A DNA stretch of 64,000 nt from Symbiodinium natans (lineage: Eukaryota; Sar; Dinophyceae; Suessiales; Symbiodiniaceae). Under the pieces are notes generated by a model. It ran no database searches and had not been told where the DNA came from. It saw nothing but the letters and a program-made list of their open reading frames with translations. Each line of letters begins with the position of its first letter. The first letter of the stretch is position 1. The stretch spans positions 126,001 through 190,000 of the forward strand of contig CAJNDS010000128.1 in the NCBI GenBank assembly GCA_905221605.1, in the 5' to 3' direction. The position numbers and the translations under genes were made by a program. Below, in pieces: positions 45,319 to 54,692 of the stretch.

Positions 45319-48300
45319 TGTCTGTCTGTCTGTCTGTGGTGTCTGTCTCTGTCTCTGTCTCTGTGTTTGTCTCTGTCCCTGTCTCTGTCTGTGTCTCAGT
45401 CTGTGTCTGTCTGTCCGTCTGTCTGTGTGTCTGTGTGTGTCTGTGTTTGTGTTTGTGTTTGTGTGTGTGTGTGTGTTATTTGTAGTGTTGTTGTTAGTGT
45501 CAGGGTCAGTGTTAGTGCTCGTCTTCTGTTTAGTGTTTAGTGTTCAGTGTTTAGTATTCAGTGTTCGGTGTTGGAGGTGTGTGTGTGTGTGTTTGTGCAC
45601 ATGCATTGAGTTAGGCAGGCCTTGGGTGTGCATGTTTCATTTTGAGGATGCAATGTACCGGCTTGCTACATTTTGGCTTAAGACTTGGCTAGAGCCAAAC
45701 TGGCAAGCTGGAACATTTCTTTTCTTTTCTCCCAGGGAAGTGATCCCTGTGTCGCAATGGATGATGAGCCTACAGTCATTCACACAAATTTGCCGACCTT
45801 GGCTCCCGCGAACTGGTTGGGCTTCCGGGCCTACATGTCTGATCTGGCACGTCAGGGCCGTCAGGACGAGTTGTGGTCCATCTGGAGTCGGGTTGCTGAG
45901 ATTACACACCTACCGGCACCCTCCCCTTCGATTACAGACTTTGACTTCTTGGGTTCCAAGGTTCCGGTGCGCCGGATTGTCTGTACCCAGGCTGGGTGTG
46001 ATCGGTGCGGGCGAGCCAGAGGTGGTTACCAATTCCCCTTCCTTGGCCCCTGGTCCAAGAGTGCAGCCATCGTGGAGGAGCCTGAGTTGGGGCCAGCGGT
46101 GGCCTTTGCCGCCTACGATCGTTGCCACGAAGTTCTTGCAGAGGACAGGCTGTGGGATGCTAGCTCGGGCTTGGAGCTGCAGGATATGCTCACTGCTACA
46201 TTTGGGCGCGTGCTCTATCAGGCCGAGATCAACGACCTCCACGGCGCAGCCCATCCCTCTGTGGACGATGTGTTTCGGGCTTGGCGAACCGCAGCAGGGA
46301 CAACGGGCCTGGCGCGATCCACTCTTACTCCCAGAGCCCACGCCCAACCAGGCACGGGCCAATGAAGTGCACAAAGCCCATCGGTCTATGCTGCTTTGGC
46401 TACGATGGGCGGCAGACCCCGCGGGCCGGTCTATGCCTGCGGTCTGTGTGGACTGCGGGGGCTCAGGGGATTTCGTGCACCAGATCTTGCAGTCAGCAAT
46501 GTGCCGTGATTGCTTGCAGGCACGGGTGGCCATGGCGTCACGGCCCCTGTCCGACAGTGGCTCTGGGAGTGAGAGCGACTGAGAGGAGACTTGAGTCGAG
46601 TGTGGGGATCCGGAGCGGACCTCCAATTTTGCGGTACCCACAAATGCACATGTGTTATGGGCGGGGAGTGACCCCGCAAGCACCATTTTCTTGTGAGCGG
46701 CAGGGGGTTACCCTGTTTTGCATCACTGAAGTGCTCAGGTCGTCGCTCGGAGTGGTCAGGCTGGGCGAGTTCGGCGAGGACCTTGGGGAAATTTTGCAGT
46801 CTGTGTTCAAGTTCTTTGTTTCGCTGTTCGGGACATCTCATGGCCTGAGGGTCCACCTGAGCTTTGGGCTTCAAGCATTGGGGTTAGGGCTGGCCTTGTC
46901 ACCTGAAGGAGTCAGGCGTTTCTGACCCGGCTACCGTGGGACCCGGAAGCGGTCCGGATGTTACCAATGCAATTACCTCCTGTGTGTCAGGAGCTGTTCA
47001 CTAGAACTCAGACTCGGAATTGCCCACAGCTGTGAAGAGAAGAAAATACGGAGTGGATGCGAAGTGCTCGTATTGAGTATATGCTCCTTCGGAATGTTTG
47101 TTTGTTTGTTTGTTTGTTTGTTTGTTTGTTTGTTTGTTTGTTTGTTTGTTTGTTTGTTTGTGTGTTTGTGTGTTTGTGTGTTTGTGTGTTTGTGTGTTTG
47201 TGTGTCTGTTTGTGTGTTTGTGTGTTTGTGTGTTTGTGTGTTTGTGTGTTTGTGTGTTTGTGTGTTTGTGTGTTTGTGTGTTTGTGTGTTTGTGTGTTTG
47301 TGTGTTTGTGTGTTTGTGTGTTTGTGTGTGTGCTGGCGTGTGTTGCGTCTGAGTCATCGCGTCCGCTTCCGGCATTCTGTCTAGATTGCTGCGGGGTTCA
47401 ATCTGGCTTCTTGGTCTTGCTCTTTGCAGTGCTGAATCGATTTCTGCTGGATGCCCGTTCCCTGCTTGTGTGTTTCATTGTGTTTCTTACGTCTGGCATG
47501 GTCCAATGGTGCTGCAGCACCGTCCACTCTGAGGGAAAGACCGACAGCTCATCCTGACAGCTGTGAAGTCCAATGGACACTTGACGAAATCTTGACAAGA
47601 AGTCGCCTCGCATGCCCAACGTGTTGCAAGAAGTTGCTGTCAGATCTGTCGGTGGTTCTGAGGATCATGCCAAGAAGCTAAGGAAATGCAATTCAATGGG
47701 CTGATGCCCGTTTCAGGTCCGATCGGGAGGCTCGCGCTTGCAATGATAGGGCGACGTGATTCCGTGATTCGTGTCGCTAGCTGTTGCGAAGCTGCAGGTG
47801 ATGATGGCTGCAGTACGCTATCATGGCACGTTGCTGCGGTGCGCTTCGGAGGTGCGAGTGCAAGTGCATCGCTAGTACGGTGCTCGTCCGCCAAGTTCTC
47901 GAACACCTTGGGGCATGTTGCCATTCCTGCTTCTGCCTTCAAGGAGCTCCGAAATGATCGTCAAGTTGTGCACCAGGACAGTGGAACTTGCAAATCTTGC
48001 AAGTCATGTGAGCATGCCAGAAAGGGTCCCCCATTCCGTGTCTTAGGCTATCCTGGGGCATGGATACGCGCTGCCGAGATCCCAGCATTGCACACATATG
48101 CCTAGCAAAGAAGATTTTGCGGCGCCCTGCGGGCAATGTCCGTGCAGATGCTGAAGTCTGGAGCTGCCAGGTCCTACGCATCTCACGCTCTGCGTTCAGA
48201 TCCAGAGTGGCACAGCTGCATGGAGTGATCAACAACATACTTGCTGTGGGCGCCGAACAATCTCGCTGCGATCTGCTCAAGTCGATTTCTGGGTGGCTCG

Positions 48301-48415
48301 GGTCTGATGCCCCCAGGTTGATCACACTGGCATCCCGCCCATATTGCCATATTCCAGTCCGACTGGAAGCCGGGAAAATCGTTTACGTGGAGGCAGTTCA
48401 ATGCAATGGCTGAGC
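41799..48415 (+). CDS. Ubiquitin-like plus DUF4116-repeat protein, multi-exon, interrupted by repeats
   Basis: N-terminal ubiquitin-like fold: exon 41799-41879 ([20 protein letters not shown], then GAPCTVQ) joins through a GA-AG intron to 41989 ([20 protein letters not shown]). DUF4116 repeats follow: 42819-42884 ([20 protein letters not shown]), 43532-43606 ([20 protein letters not shown]), 43710-43766 ([19 protein letters not shown]), about 44546-44620 ([17 protein letters not shown]), 44808 to about 44904 ([19 protein letters not shown], then [11 protein letters not shown]), mini-exon 47717-47729 (SDRE), 47798-47851 ([18 protein letters not shown]), 47944 to about 47970 (ELRNDRQVV) and about 48365-48407 ([13 protein letters not shown]). 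DUF4116 is a short alpha-helical repeat with the pattern ALxxASxELRxDRxVVxAAV. Its function is unknown, and it is greatly expanded in dinoflagellates. The 2.8-kb gap between 44904 and 47717 holds simple repeats and an unrelated open-frame block. Whether the ubiquitin-like and DUF4116 parts are one protein is inferred from order and strand. Confidence 0.75.
45000..45480. repeat. Compound simple-repeat tract: (GTGCGGCT)n, (GT)n, (TCAG)n, (TCTG)n
   Basis: Successive simple-repeat types with little unique sequence. Cysteine/valine- or serine/valine-rich open frames here are artefacts, including the first 200 codons of the long frame 44948-46582. Confidence 0.9.
45757..46925 (+). pseudogene. Element-like open-frame block in three successive frames, with Cys pairs
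   Basis: From ATG 45757, one frame reads [20 protein letters not shown] and runs about 195 codons, including [12 protein letters not shown]. Near 46330 the coding character moves to the next frame ([20 protein letters not shown]), which contains [10 protein letters not shown] and CRDCLQA, a CxxC/CxxC zinc-ribbon-like pair, and ends SGSGSESD at 46580-46582. From about 46600 the third frame is open to 46925 ([20 protein letters not shown]). The block has no introns, interrupts the DUF4116 gene, and is bracketed by simple repeats. This fits an inserted mobile element with frame-disrupted ORFs. No transposase or reverse transcriptase motif is visible, so the type is unknown. The 258-codon minus-strand frame is its shadow. 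Confidence 0.5.
47097..47335. repeat. (GTTT)n then (GTTTGTGT)n microsatellite
   Basis: About 63 bp of GTTT units change abruptly at 47160 into about 20 copies of GTTTGTGT with one GTCT variant at 47204, ending in a GT-rich tail. FVCL/VFVC-type open frames are artefacts. Confidence 0.95.
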
Positions 48416-49089
48416 CGCATACAGCAGTAGCAGCAGCATCAGCATGATAGCTGGCTCGAAGAATACAAAAGAGCTAAGTTACCATGTGTCGAATGCACTG
48501 CACTCGCAATCGTGCAGGAGGGTGAAGAACGCGGCTGAAGTACTCTGCCAAAAGGGCAGACCGCTGCGCATGTTGAACAAAAGCGCTATTCAACGGCTTG
48601 AGTGAAGTTGGCGCAGTCTGAATTTTGTACATTTTTTAAAGTCATGGCAAAATACCTGAACGTGCAGGAAATATGATTATATGATTGTTAACTGTAAGAC
48701 GGCTCTGGTTTGCGAGTCGTGTCACCGCACAACTCGAATCTATCAAATCAGCGAGCGAGTTATAGCGAGTTTGAGCAACGGAGGGCTGTATCATGCCCAC
48801 TGCAAGCACCAGCACAGGCTGATCAGAGCCCGGCCCGGCACACTTGGCTCAAGCCTTCAATTGGTAGCTCATTCCAGACCCGATTCTCGTGATTCTCGGC
48901 GCAATGGCTCCTGCTGCTTGGCCTCACTCAGAAAGACCCACAAGATCCCACAAGATCCCACAAGTGTTACAATATGAAGAATTCGAGAGTAATGTACTGC
49001 GATGTACTGCAATTGCGCCGGATCGTATCGGGACCTCGAGCACTTTCGAAGGCTGACTTCAGCCTACCTTGATCCGGCCGGCTTGAAAT
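48416..49089. other. Intergenic region upstream of DnaJ gene
   Basis: No supported exon. A triplicated ATCCCACAAG lies at 48945-48965. Open frames at 48681-48977 have no domain. Confidence 0.4.
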
Positions 49090-50360
49090 ATGCGAAGTAC
49101 TTCGCAACTTGCAATTGAACTGCAATTGTCTGAGGCAGCGAACGTCCATTCTGCAGACTTCTATGAAGTTCTCGGTGTGCCACGGGATGCCACCGATGCA
49201 GACATCACCAAGGCTCGAAATGCACCTGTGCGCAAATCACTGATCCTTGCTGCTCCCTGTCCTACTGGAGGCATACCGGAAGCTGGCTCTGAAGCACCAT
49301 CCGGATAGGAATGCAGACAGGACTTCGGCTGCACGGCAGGGGACTAAAAGTGGTGAGGCTGCACATACAAGACAAGCATAGTCGAGCCATAGTGATTGCT
49401 CCGGGCAGGATGGAACAAGCAAAGGATGAATTCCAACGAATCGGTGAGGCCTACGAAGTGCTGCATGACCCGGAAAAGAGGAAGATGTATGACCAGTACG
49501 GCAAGGACTCCACAATGCGTCGAAAACTTGGACAAAGTAGGTAGGGCTTACAGGGCTTACCGGCTACCCGTGATGTGTGTTGGCAACCTTGACAGGATGG
49601 TCCGGGCAACCTGGGAACTCCGGGCTTCTACGCTCCAGGAAGCGAAGCTGGCATGACACCGGAGCAGGCACAACAACTCTTCGAGAGCATATTTGGCGGC
49701 CGAGCTTCGCCACAGGGCTCCTACATGTTTGCCGGGAGTGGCATGGATGGCATGGGAATGACTGGCATGAACATGTCAGGGATGGGCGGCATCGACATGT
49801 CGGATATTTTCATGTCTATGGGCATGCCAGGAGGTGCAACAAGCTCACGTTCGAGGCGCCGTCCTCATGAACAGTGCACCATCCCTTCCGGACATCAGGT
49901 AGTCGTCCATGGCTTGTCAAACTCTGCGGCACACAACGGGAAGAGCGGTAAGGTCCGAGGCTTTGAGCAGCAACGTGGCCGTTACCAGGTCCAGCTGGAT
50001 GATGGTTCCAATCTATCGGTTCGCCCGGAGAATCTGACGCAGCTTTGCACCGTATCCGTTCATGGGCTGACCAGTAAGCCGGAGCTCAACGGCAGTTCTG
50101 GTCGAATCGTGGGCATGGACAGCACTAGCGGAAGGTACGTTGTGATCGTGCAGGCTGCAGCTCCGACTGTCGTACGCCTCCAGCCTTCCAACTGCATCCT
50201 GGATCCCGGCGTTTGCGTGCGCCTCCGCAACCTCAGCCGAGAGGAACTCAATGGCCAGAGAGCGCAGGTCCTGGATGTTGATCACTCCGCCGGCCGTTAC
50301 GAGGTCCAGCTGCCCGAGGGTAGACAGATCCGAGTGAAGTTTGAGAATGTGGTGTGCTGA
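49090..50360 (+). CDS. DnaJ/Hsp40 co-chaperone with C-terminal SH3-like repeats, four exons
   Basis: Exons 49090-49212, 49271-49320, 49409-49505 and 49596-50360 give 344 residues with every phase consistent. The J domain (residues about 22-90) starts ADFYEVLGVPRDATDADITK, has the HPD motif in YRKLALKHHPDRN and continues KDEFQRIGEAYEVLHDPEKR and MYDQYGK; it stimulates Hsp70 ATPase. A Gly/Met-rich linker follows (GMDGMGMTGMNMSGMGG). The C-terminus holds three related units of about 50 residues, each with an (E)LNG/HNG turn and a GRYxV strand: VRGFEQQRGRYQVQL, IVGMDSTSGRYVVIV and VLDVDHSAGRYEVQL, followed by V(R/K)xEN in units 1 and 3. Introns are GC-AG (58 nt), GA-AG (88 nt) and GA-AG (90 nt). 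No zinc-finger domain is present, so it is not a type I DnaJ. The start could lie further upstream. Confidence 0.92.
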
Positions 50361-51751
50361 GGAGTTGATGCTACAAGGTCGTCGCGGATAGCAAAATTTG
50401 CGAGGGCCTTCTGCAAGTTTCTGCAACAACTGCAACCTATGCATGAAGATTGTACAGGTCATCTGACATCACATTCATAGCCGCCATAGCGGCCGTCGCG
50501 GTTTCAGACCTTAGTCTGACCAGTCGCATTTTCCGGAAAATGCACTTTTGTGTACATTGGCCTGATGTAGCAGTCCCAAATGGGATCTTTTATTCAATTC
50601 GCAAGTCTTGTTTGCCTGAGTGATGCGCGCCCCGGTGGCTAGCCTGTACAGGCTCGTGGCAGACATGCCCTCCCGCATAGAACTCCAGTTTTGGGGCGAG
50701 GGTAGTGCGAAGCAGAGACCGGCGTCACCTGCAAGTGGCAGGTGCACCCCCTTAACTCACATGAAACGTCATGAAAAAGGTCCGTAGCAAGCAATAGATT
50801 CAATCGTGCAAGTGGATGTTGCTATCATTTGCCATCCTTTCCACTTGTCTCAGGCCTGTTTTCATGCCGCCTTTGGCTGCACTTACTTCGCTGCTTGTAC
50901 GCACGAGAGAGCGTGTAGAGGCCAGGGCATTTGGGGCTTAACTATACGGGGATGAGGTGAGAAAGTGAGTTATGGTCATAACACGGGTCACATGGTATGG
51001 CATCCTTGAGTGGCCAAACAAGCAGCCGCCGATCGTGCAACTCTCCATGGGGTTGCTTGCCATGATGTTGACTCGCCATGCCAACGCACGACATGCACAT
51101 CTCAAGTCCACGGGCACATTTATGCGGATTTGCAAAAAAGTCTCGGCTAGTTGTGAGCAGCTACGCACGCATGGTTGGACACGGTTGGAGAGCCCGAAAT
51201 CACAGAAAGCATGGGGTACGCTCACAACCTGGCACACATTTTAACGGGGTTCGAAGGAAGTAGCTCTGGTGATGTCATGTGGGCACTGCGAATTGACCTG
51301 TCGAATGATTCAAAGATGTAGTGCGCCCCGCATTGTAACTAGGCACGGCACAGAATCACGGGCAAGGCAATGGATGTCTCTGCCAATTCTTAAGATCCAT
51401 GCTACGATGTCGCCGCGCATCCCTCCCTCCACATGTCCTTGTCCACATCATGGGCTACGTCACTTGCTGCATGTATCAAGGAGAAAAAAGCATGCTGTAT
51501 GAGATTGTCTTTGAAAGCAATGGAGCATGATGCTGTGCAAAGGTCCGCTGGCTCGGCTTCGCCGGGGCCCTCAAGCTGAATAGGGAGTGCCATGAGTCCT
51601 CGGACACATCGTAACGGCACAAACCATGAATGTTGGATGTAAGTGAAACATGTTCAGGCTGCCGCTGCCCAGAGTCGCTAGGCGATGTGATGTTAACAGT
51701 CAATAGGTCAGCAGCTCCAGCAACACTGGCGCCGCTGAGGAGGCACTCGCC
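50361..51751. other. No supported gene
   Basis: The + frame 50972-51244 (90 codons) is open and moderately coding-like (WYGILEWPNKQPPIVQLSMG), but it lacks splice or family support. Confidence 0.35.
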
Positions 51752-51967
51752 ATGCAATGCAAAGTTAGGTCTCGAACCACATCAGGTCCCGACGAATTCT
51801 TAGCTCCTGTTGCAACGTCCTCAAAGCTAGATCTTTTGGCTAGTGCCTTAAACAACTTGCTGTCGCTGCTGTTTGCATCTTGTCTGAGGGTCATCGAGGC
51901 GCTTTTGGATCCGATAAATCAGGGAATATCAGGGAGTCGAGGCAGCCTGGGCTTAATAACCCCCTAG
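51752..51967 (+). CDS. Hypothetical ORF with hydrophobic helix
   Basis: 71 codons; the central part (KLDLLASALNNLLSLLFASC, then LRVIEALLDP) is a leucine-rich, possibly membrane-associated helix. No domain is recognised and no splice evidence supports it; it could equally be an exon of an unseen gene. Confidence 0.3.
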   Translation: MQCKVRSRTTSGPDEFLAPVATSSKLDLLASALNNLLSLLFASCLRVIEALLDPINQGISGSRGSLGLITP

Positions 51968-53088
51968 GCTCTCGTCTTAACACGCGCGAAATGCATCGCT
52001 GCGTTCATTCATAATTCTGTCAGACAAACAGCTAGGTCCGCTAGGTAGCTAGGTCAACGACATGTCACGAAGTCTGCTGCAGTCTAGCTGTGGCACGAGC
52101 GGAACCTAGCAGGTCGAACTTTACGAGGGCATGGTTTCGGGCATGTGTTACCTAGCGCGCGCAAGCTGCGGAAGTCCGGAAGGATCCTGTGGCTGACCCC
52201 ATGCGGCCTCATGAAGGTTTTATGTCTGTGCGCGGGAATTGTTTCTACAGTCCGGGCAGCGGCCAGCAACATAGTCATTGAGTTTATGAATTGAGAACAA
52301 TTGCAAATTCTGGTGTCTTCCCCTCGGTGTTAGTCAATGGAAGTGATACGTGATATTGTCGCAACTTGCGAAATTAGATACAGATTGCTTCAAACAGCTT
52401 AAAGAACAGACATGGTTGCTTGCAGTAGGCTCAGACGGCCGGCCAATTGGCGACCTGAGCTCAGATCAGAGTTGAGAGCCGTACTCATTGATGCTGTGCT
52501 CCTAGCCTTGGCAAGGCTCAAACATCAGGACCTTTGCGAGGTACGAGGGGTCTGATGTCCCACAAACTCCAAAGGTGTGTTAGGAAGGTATGTTTATAAA
52601 GGGGCGCTCGTCCTTCGACATTCCCTGAAACAAGACCACAGCACCTGACTCATGTCAGAACAATGCTGCCTCAGTTCTGCTGCCCGAGGTTGCCCGTGCC
52701 CCCAAATGAAAGGAAATCGATATTAGGGCCACGCACCAAATATGCACATTCATGGAACTTGTCTCAACATGTTGCGACTGAGGCTTGAGCTGGCACTGAG
52801 ATGCCGGCACCCTCTCAGATAGTCGACCAAGCACCGCGGGAGGTGGCAGCTTCATGATTTAATATGTTGTACAAGTAAAGAAGCGTGGCTGTCATTAGAT
52901 CCATTGGAAATAAACCTGATGGGTTTCTTCCAGCCCGGACCGGCTACTTGATTGGCGTTTGTGCGGCCATGCCACTGCCAACTGAAGCAATAGACAGCCG
53001 TTAGCAGCTCTTAGCTGCCGTTAGGCCTGTTAACGATTTCTGTTGAGCCAAGCGCAGCAAAGGTCTCGAAGGGATCGGCTGCTTGCGG
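51968..53088. other. No gene seen
   Basis: Only short frames occur on both strands. Nothing supportable. Confidence 0.4.
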
Positions 53089-53800
53089 ATGGCCTTTGAG
53101 CCCGTTCTTCGAAAGATGGGTTTCCTCAGGAAGCACATGCTACATAGTGCTACATAGGAATGCAGGCGGACGCTATTCTGCAGTGGTCCTGCGCTTGGCC
53201 AGTTGTGTCACACATTGCAAGAAGCCCCACGACTGCAGCAACTCAGAACTGACGTGTTGCAACGCGAGGAGGGATCGTTAATGCACAGGCCGTTGTTGCC
53301 GCAAGAAAACTCCGAGAAGCCCTTGAATCACGCTATTCGACACGTGCTACGTGAGGAGACTTTGAGCTTGCTTTGGAAGCAGCTGCGCATGGCGGCTCGT
53401 CATAGATGCGCGTGTACCGATCTGCAGCTTTGCAGCTCTGCAGTCCCCATCCCCTGACTGCGCGATACTGTGCGCGTGTGCCAAGCACACAGAAAATGGA
53501 GAGCTCCACGTGGACGCTGCCTTCGCTGCTGAGTCTGATGTCGCTCTCCCCTTGCGCAGGCCTGATCACATTTTCCTGCCCACCTGGGCAACAGTGGACA
53601 CCATCTTTGCGTAGCTGTGTGCTGTACACCGGTGGGATTGCCGGCAACTGCCTTGTGGTCACCCCCTTGTGCGCACTGAGCTTCTCGAGGTGAAGCTCCT
53701 TCTGCGCATTGCGGGGATTGCAGCAGCCCCAGTTTCGAAACGCTTCGTGCCGCTGTTGGGCCAGTTGCAGATGCCATCTATCTCCGTCCACCCATACTAG
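53089..53800 (+). CDS. C-terminal exons of an unrecognised gene
   Basis: Coding-like segments on one strand: 53089-53155 (MAFEPVLRKMGFLRKHMLHS), about 53221-53400 (EAPRLQQLRTDVLQREEGSL, later EKPLNHAIRHVLREETLSLL), about 53473-53610 (AKHTENGELHVDAAFAAESD, then LRRPDHIFLPTWATVDTIF) and 53690-53800 (VKLLLRIAGIAAAPVSKRFV, ending PSISVHPY and TAG at 53798-53800). The last two join in phase 0 across a GC donor. Composition is convincing; the family is not recognised. The stop codon lies immediately before the GC-rich hexamer array. Confidence 0.5.
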
Positions 53801-53814
53801 TGGCGCTGGCTAGT

Positions 53815-54238
53815 ACTGGTACCAATAGCGCACGCACACACGCACGCAGGCACTCACGCGCACCCACACACAAGCACAGGCACAAGCACAAGCCCAAGCG
53901 CAAGCGCAAGCGCAAGCGCAAGCCCAAGAACAAGCCCAAGCCCAAGCCCAAGCGCCCGCGCGCCCCCGTGCCCCCGCGCCCCCCCGTGCCCCCGCGCCCC
54001 CCCGTGCCCCCGCGCCCCGCCTCCGCGCCCCCCGCGCCCCCCGCGCCCCCGCGCCCCCGCGCCCCACGGCCCGCGCTCCCCCGCGGGCCCGCGCGCCCAC
54101 CGCGCGCCCACACGCCCACACGCGCACGCGCACGCGCCCGCGCACGCGCGCACGCGCACACGCGCCCGGCCACAGCACTCGCACCTCCCACACGCACCAC
54201 CCACCCACCCACCCATGCACACACACACACACACACAT
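53815..54238. repeat. GC-rich array: (CACGCA), (CAAGCG)n, (CCCCCGTGCCCCCGCG)n, (CGCGCA)n, (CA)n
   Basis: Over 400 bp of short repeats that change unit every 50-100 bp and end in (CA)n at 54218-54238. It yields Pro/Arg/Lys-rich frames on + and Gly/Ala/Arg/Val-rich frames on -, all artefacts. Confidence 0.9.
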
Positions 54239-54692
54239 GATCTGATGGGATGTTGACTTCCCTTCAGGCGCTGCCGAGATGGTGGTCCGAAATGCTACGG
54301 CCATGCCAGAGGCCGCCCGATTGCAAAGCAGTGCAATGCTGAACCACAGCACCACTTAGACTTGTGTTGAACGGAACCTGAGCAGATGTGCACTTTCGGA
54401 CGCAGCCAAGGTACCAATGACTCTGAGCAAAGTAGTTCAGGCTGAGATTGAGGATGAAACGAGCCTGAGTAGCAATGTGACCCAAACAACCCAACATCCG
54501 CGTCCTGCCCAAAAGTTTAATGCCAGCTCAGCTTCATACTGTGTTTGATCGAAGTACAGTATGGAGAGCTACGATGAGTCCACCCTACCCCAGGCGTAAG
54601 CACTGAAATCAATGCCCGGACTCCTGAGCCCTCAACAGGGCTTGGGAGCCTTCCGCCGAAAAAGGGTTCTTACTGAGCTTACTGAAGCACAG
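54239..54692. other. No gene seen
   Basis: Spacer between the repeat array and the multi-ubiquitin-like gene. A first exon of that gene may lie near ATG 54612 (MPGLLSPQQGLGAFRRK), but the link is not shown. Confidence 0.35.

Noticed and set aside
44948-46582. 544-codon + ORF, the longest in the window
   Set aside because: The first 200 codons are GT/TCTG repeat; the middle is the wrong frame for the block at 45757-46330. Only its last 80 codons look coding and are annotated with that block.
45910-46686. 258-codon minus-strand ORF
   Set aside because: It is antisense to the better-supported + frames with Cys pairs; composition is Ser/Arg-rich and typical of a shadow.
53778-54355. Gly/Ala/Arg-rich minus ORFs and Pro/Lys-rich + ORFs
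   Set aside because: Products of the shifting hexamer array; no unique protein sequence.
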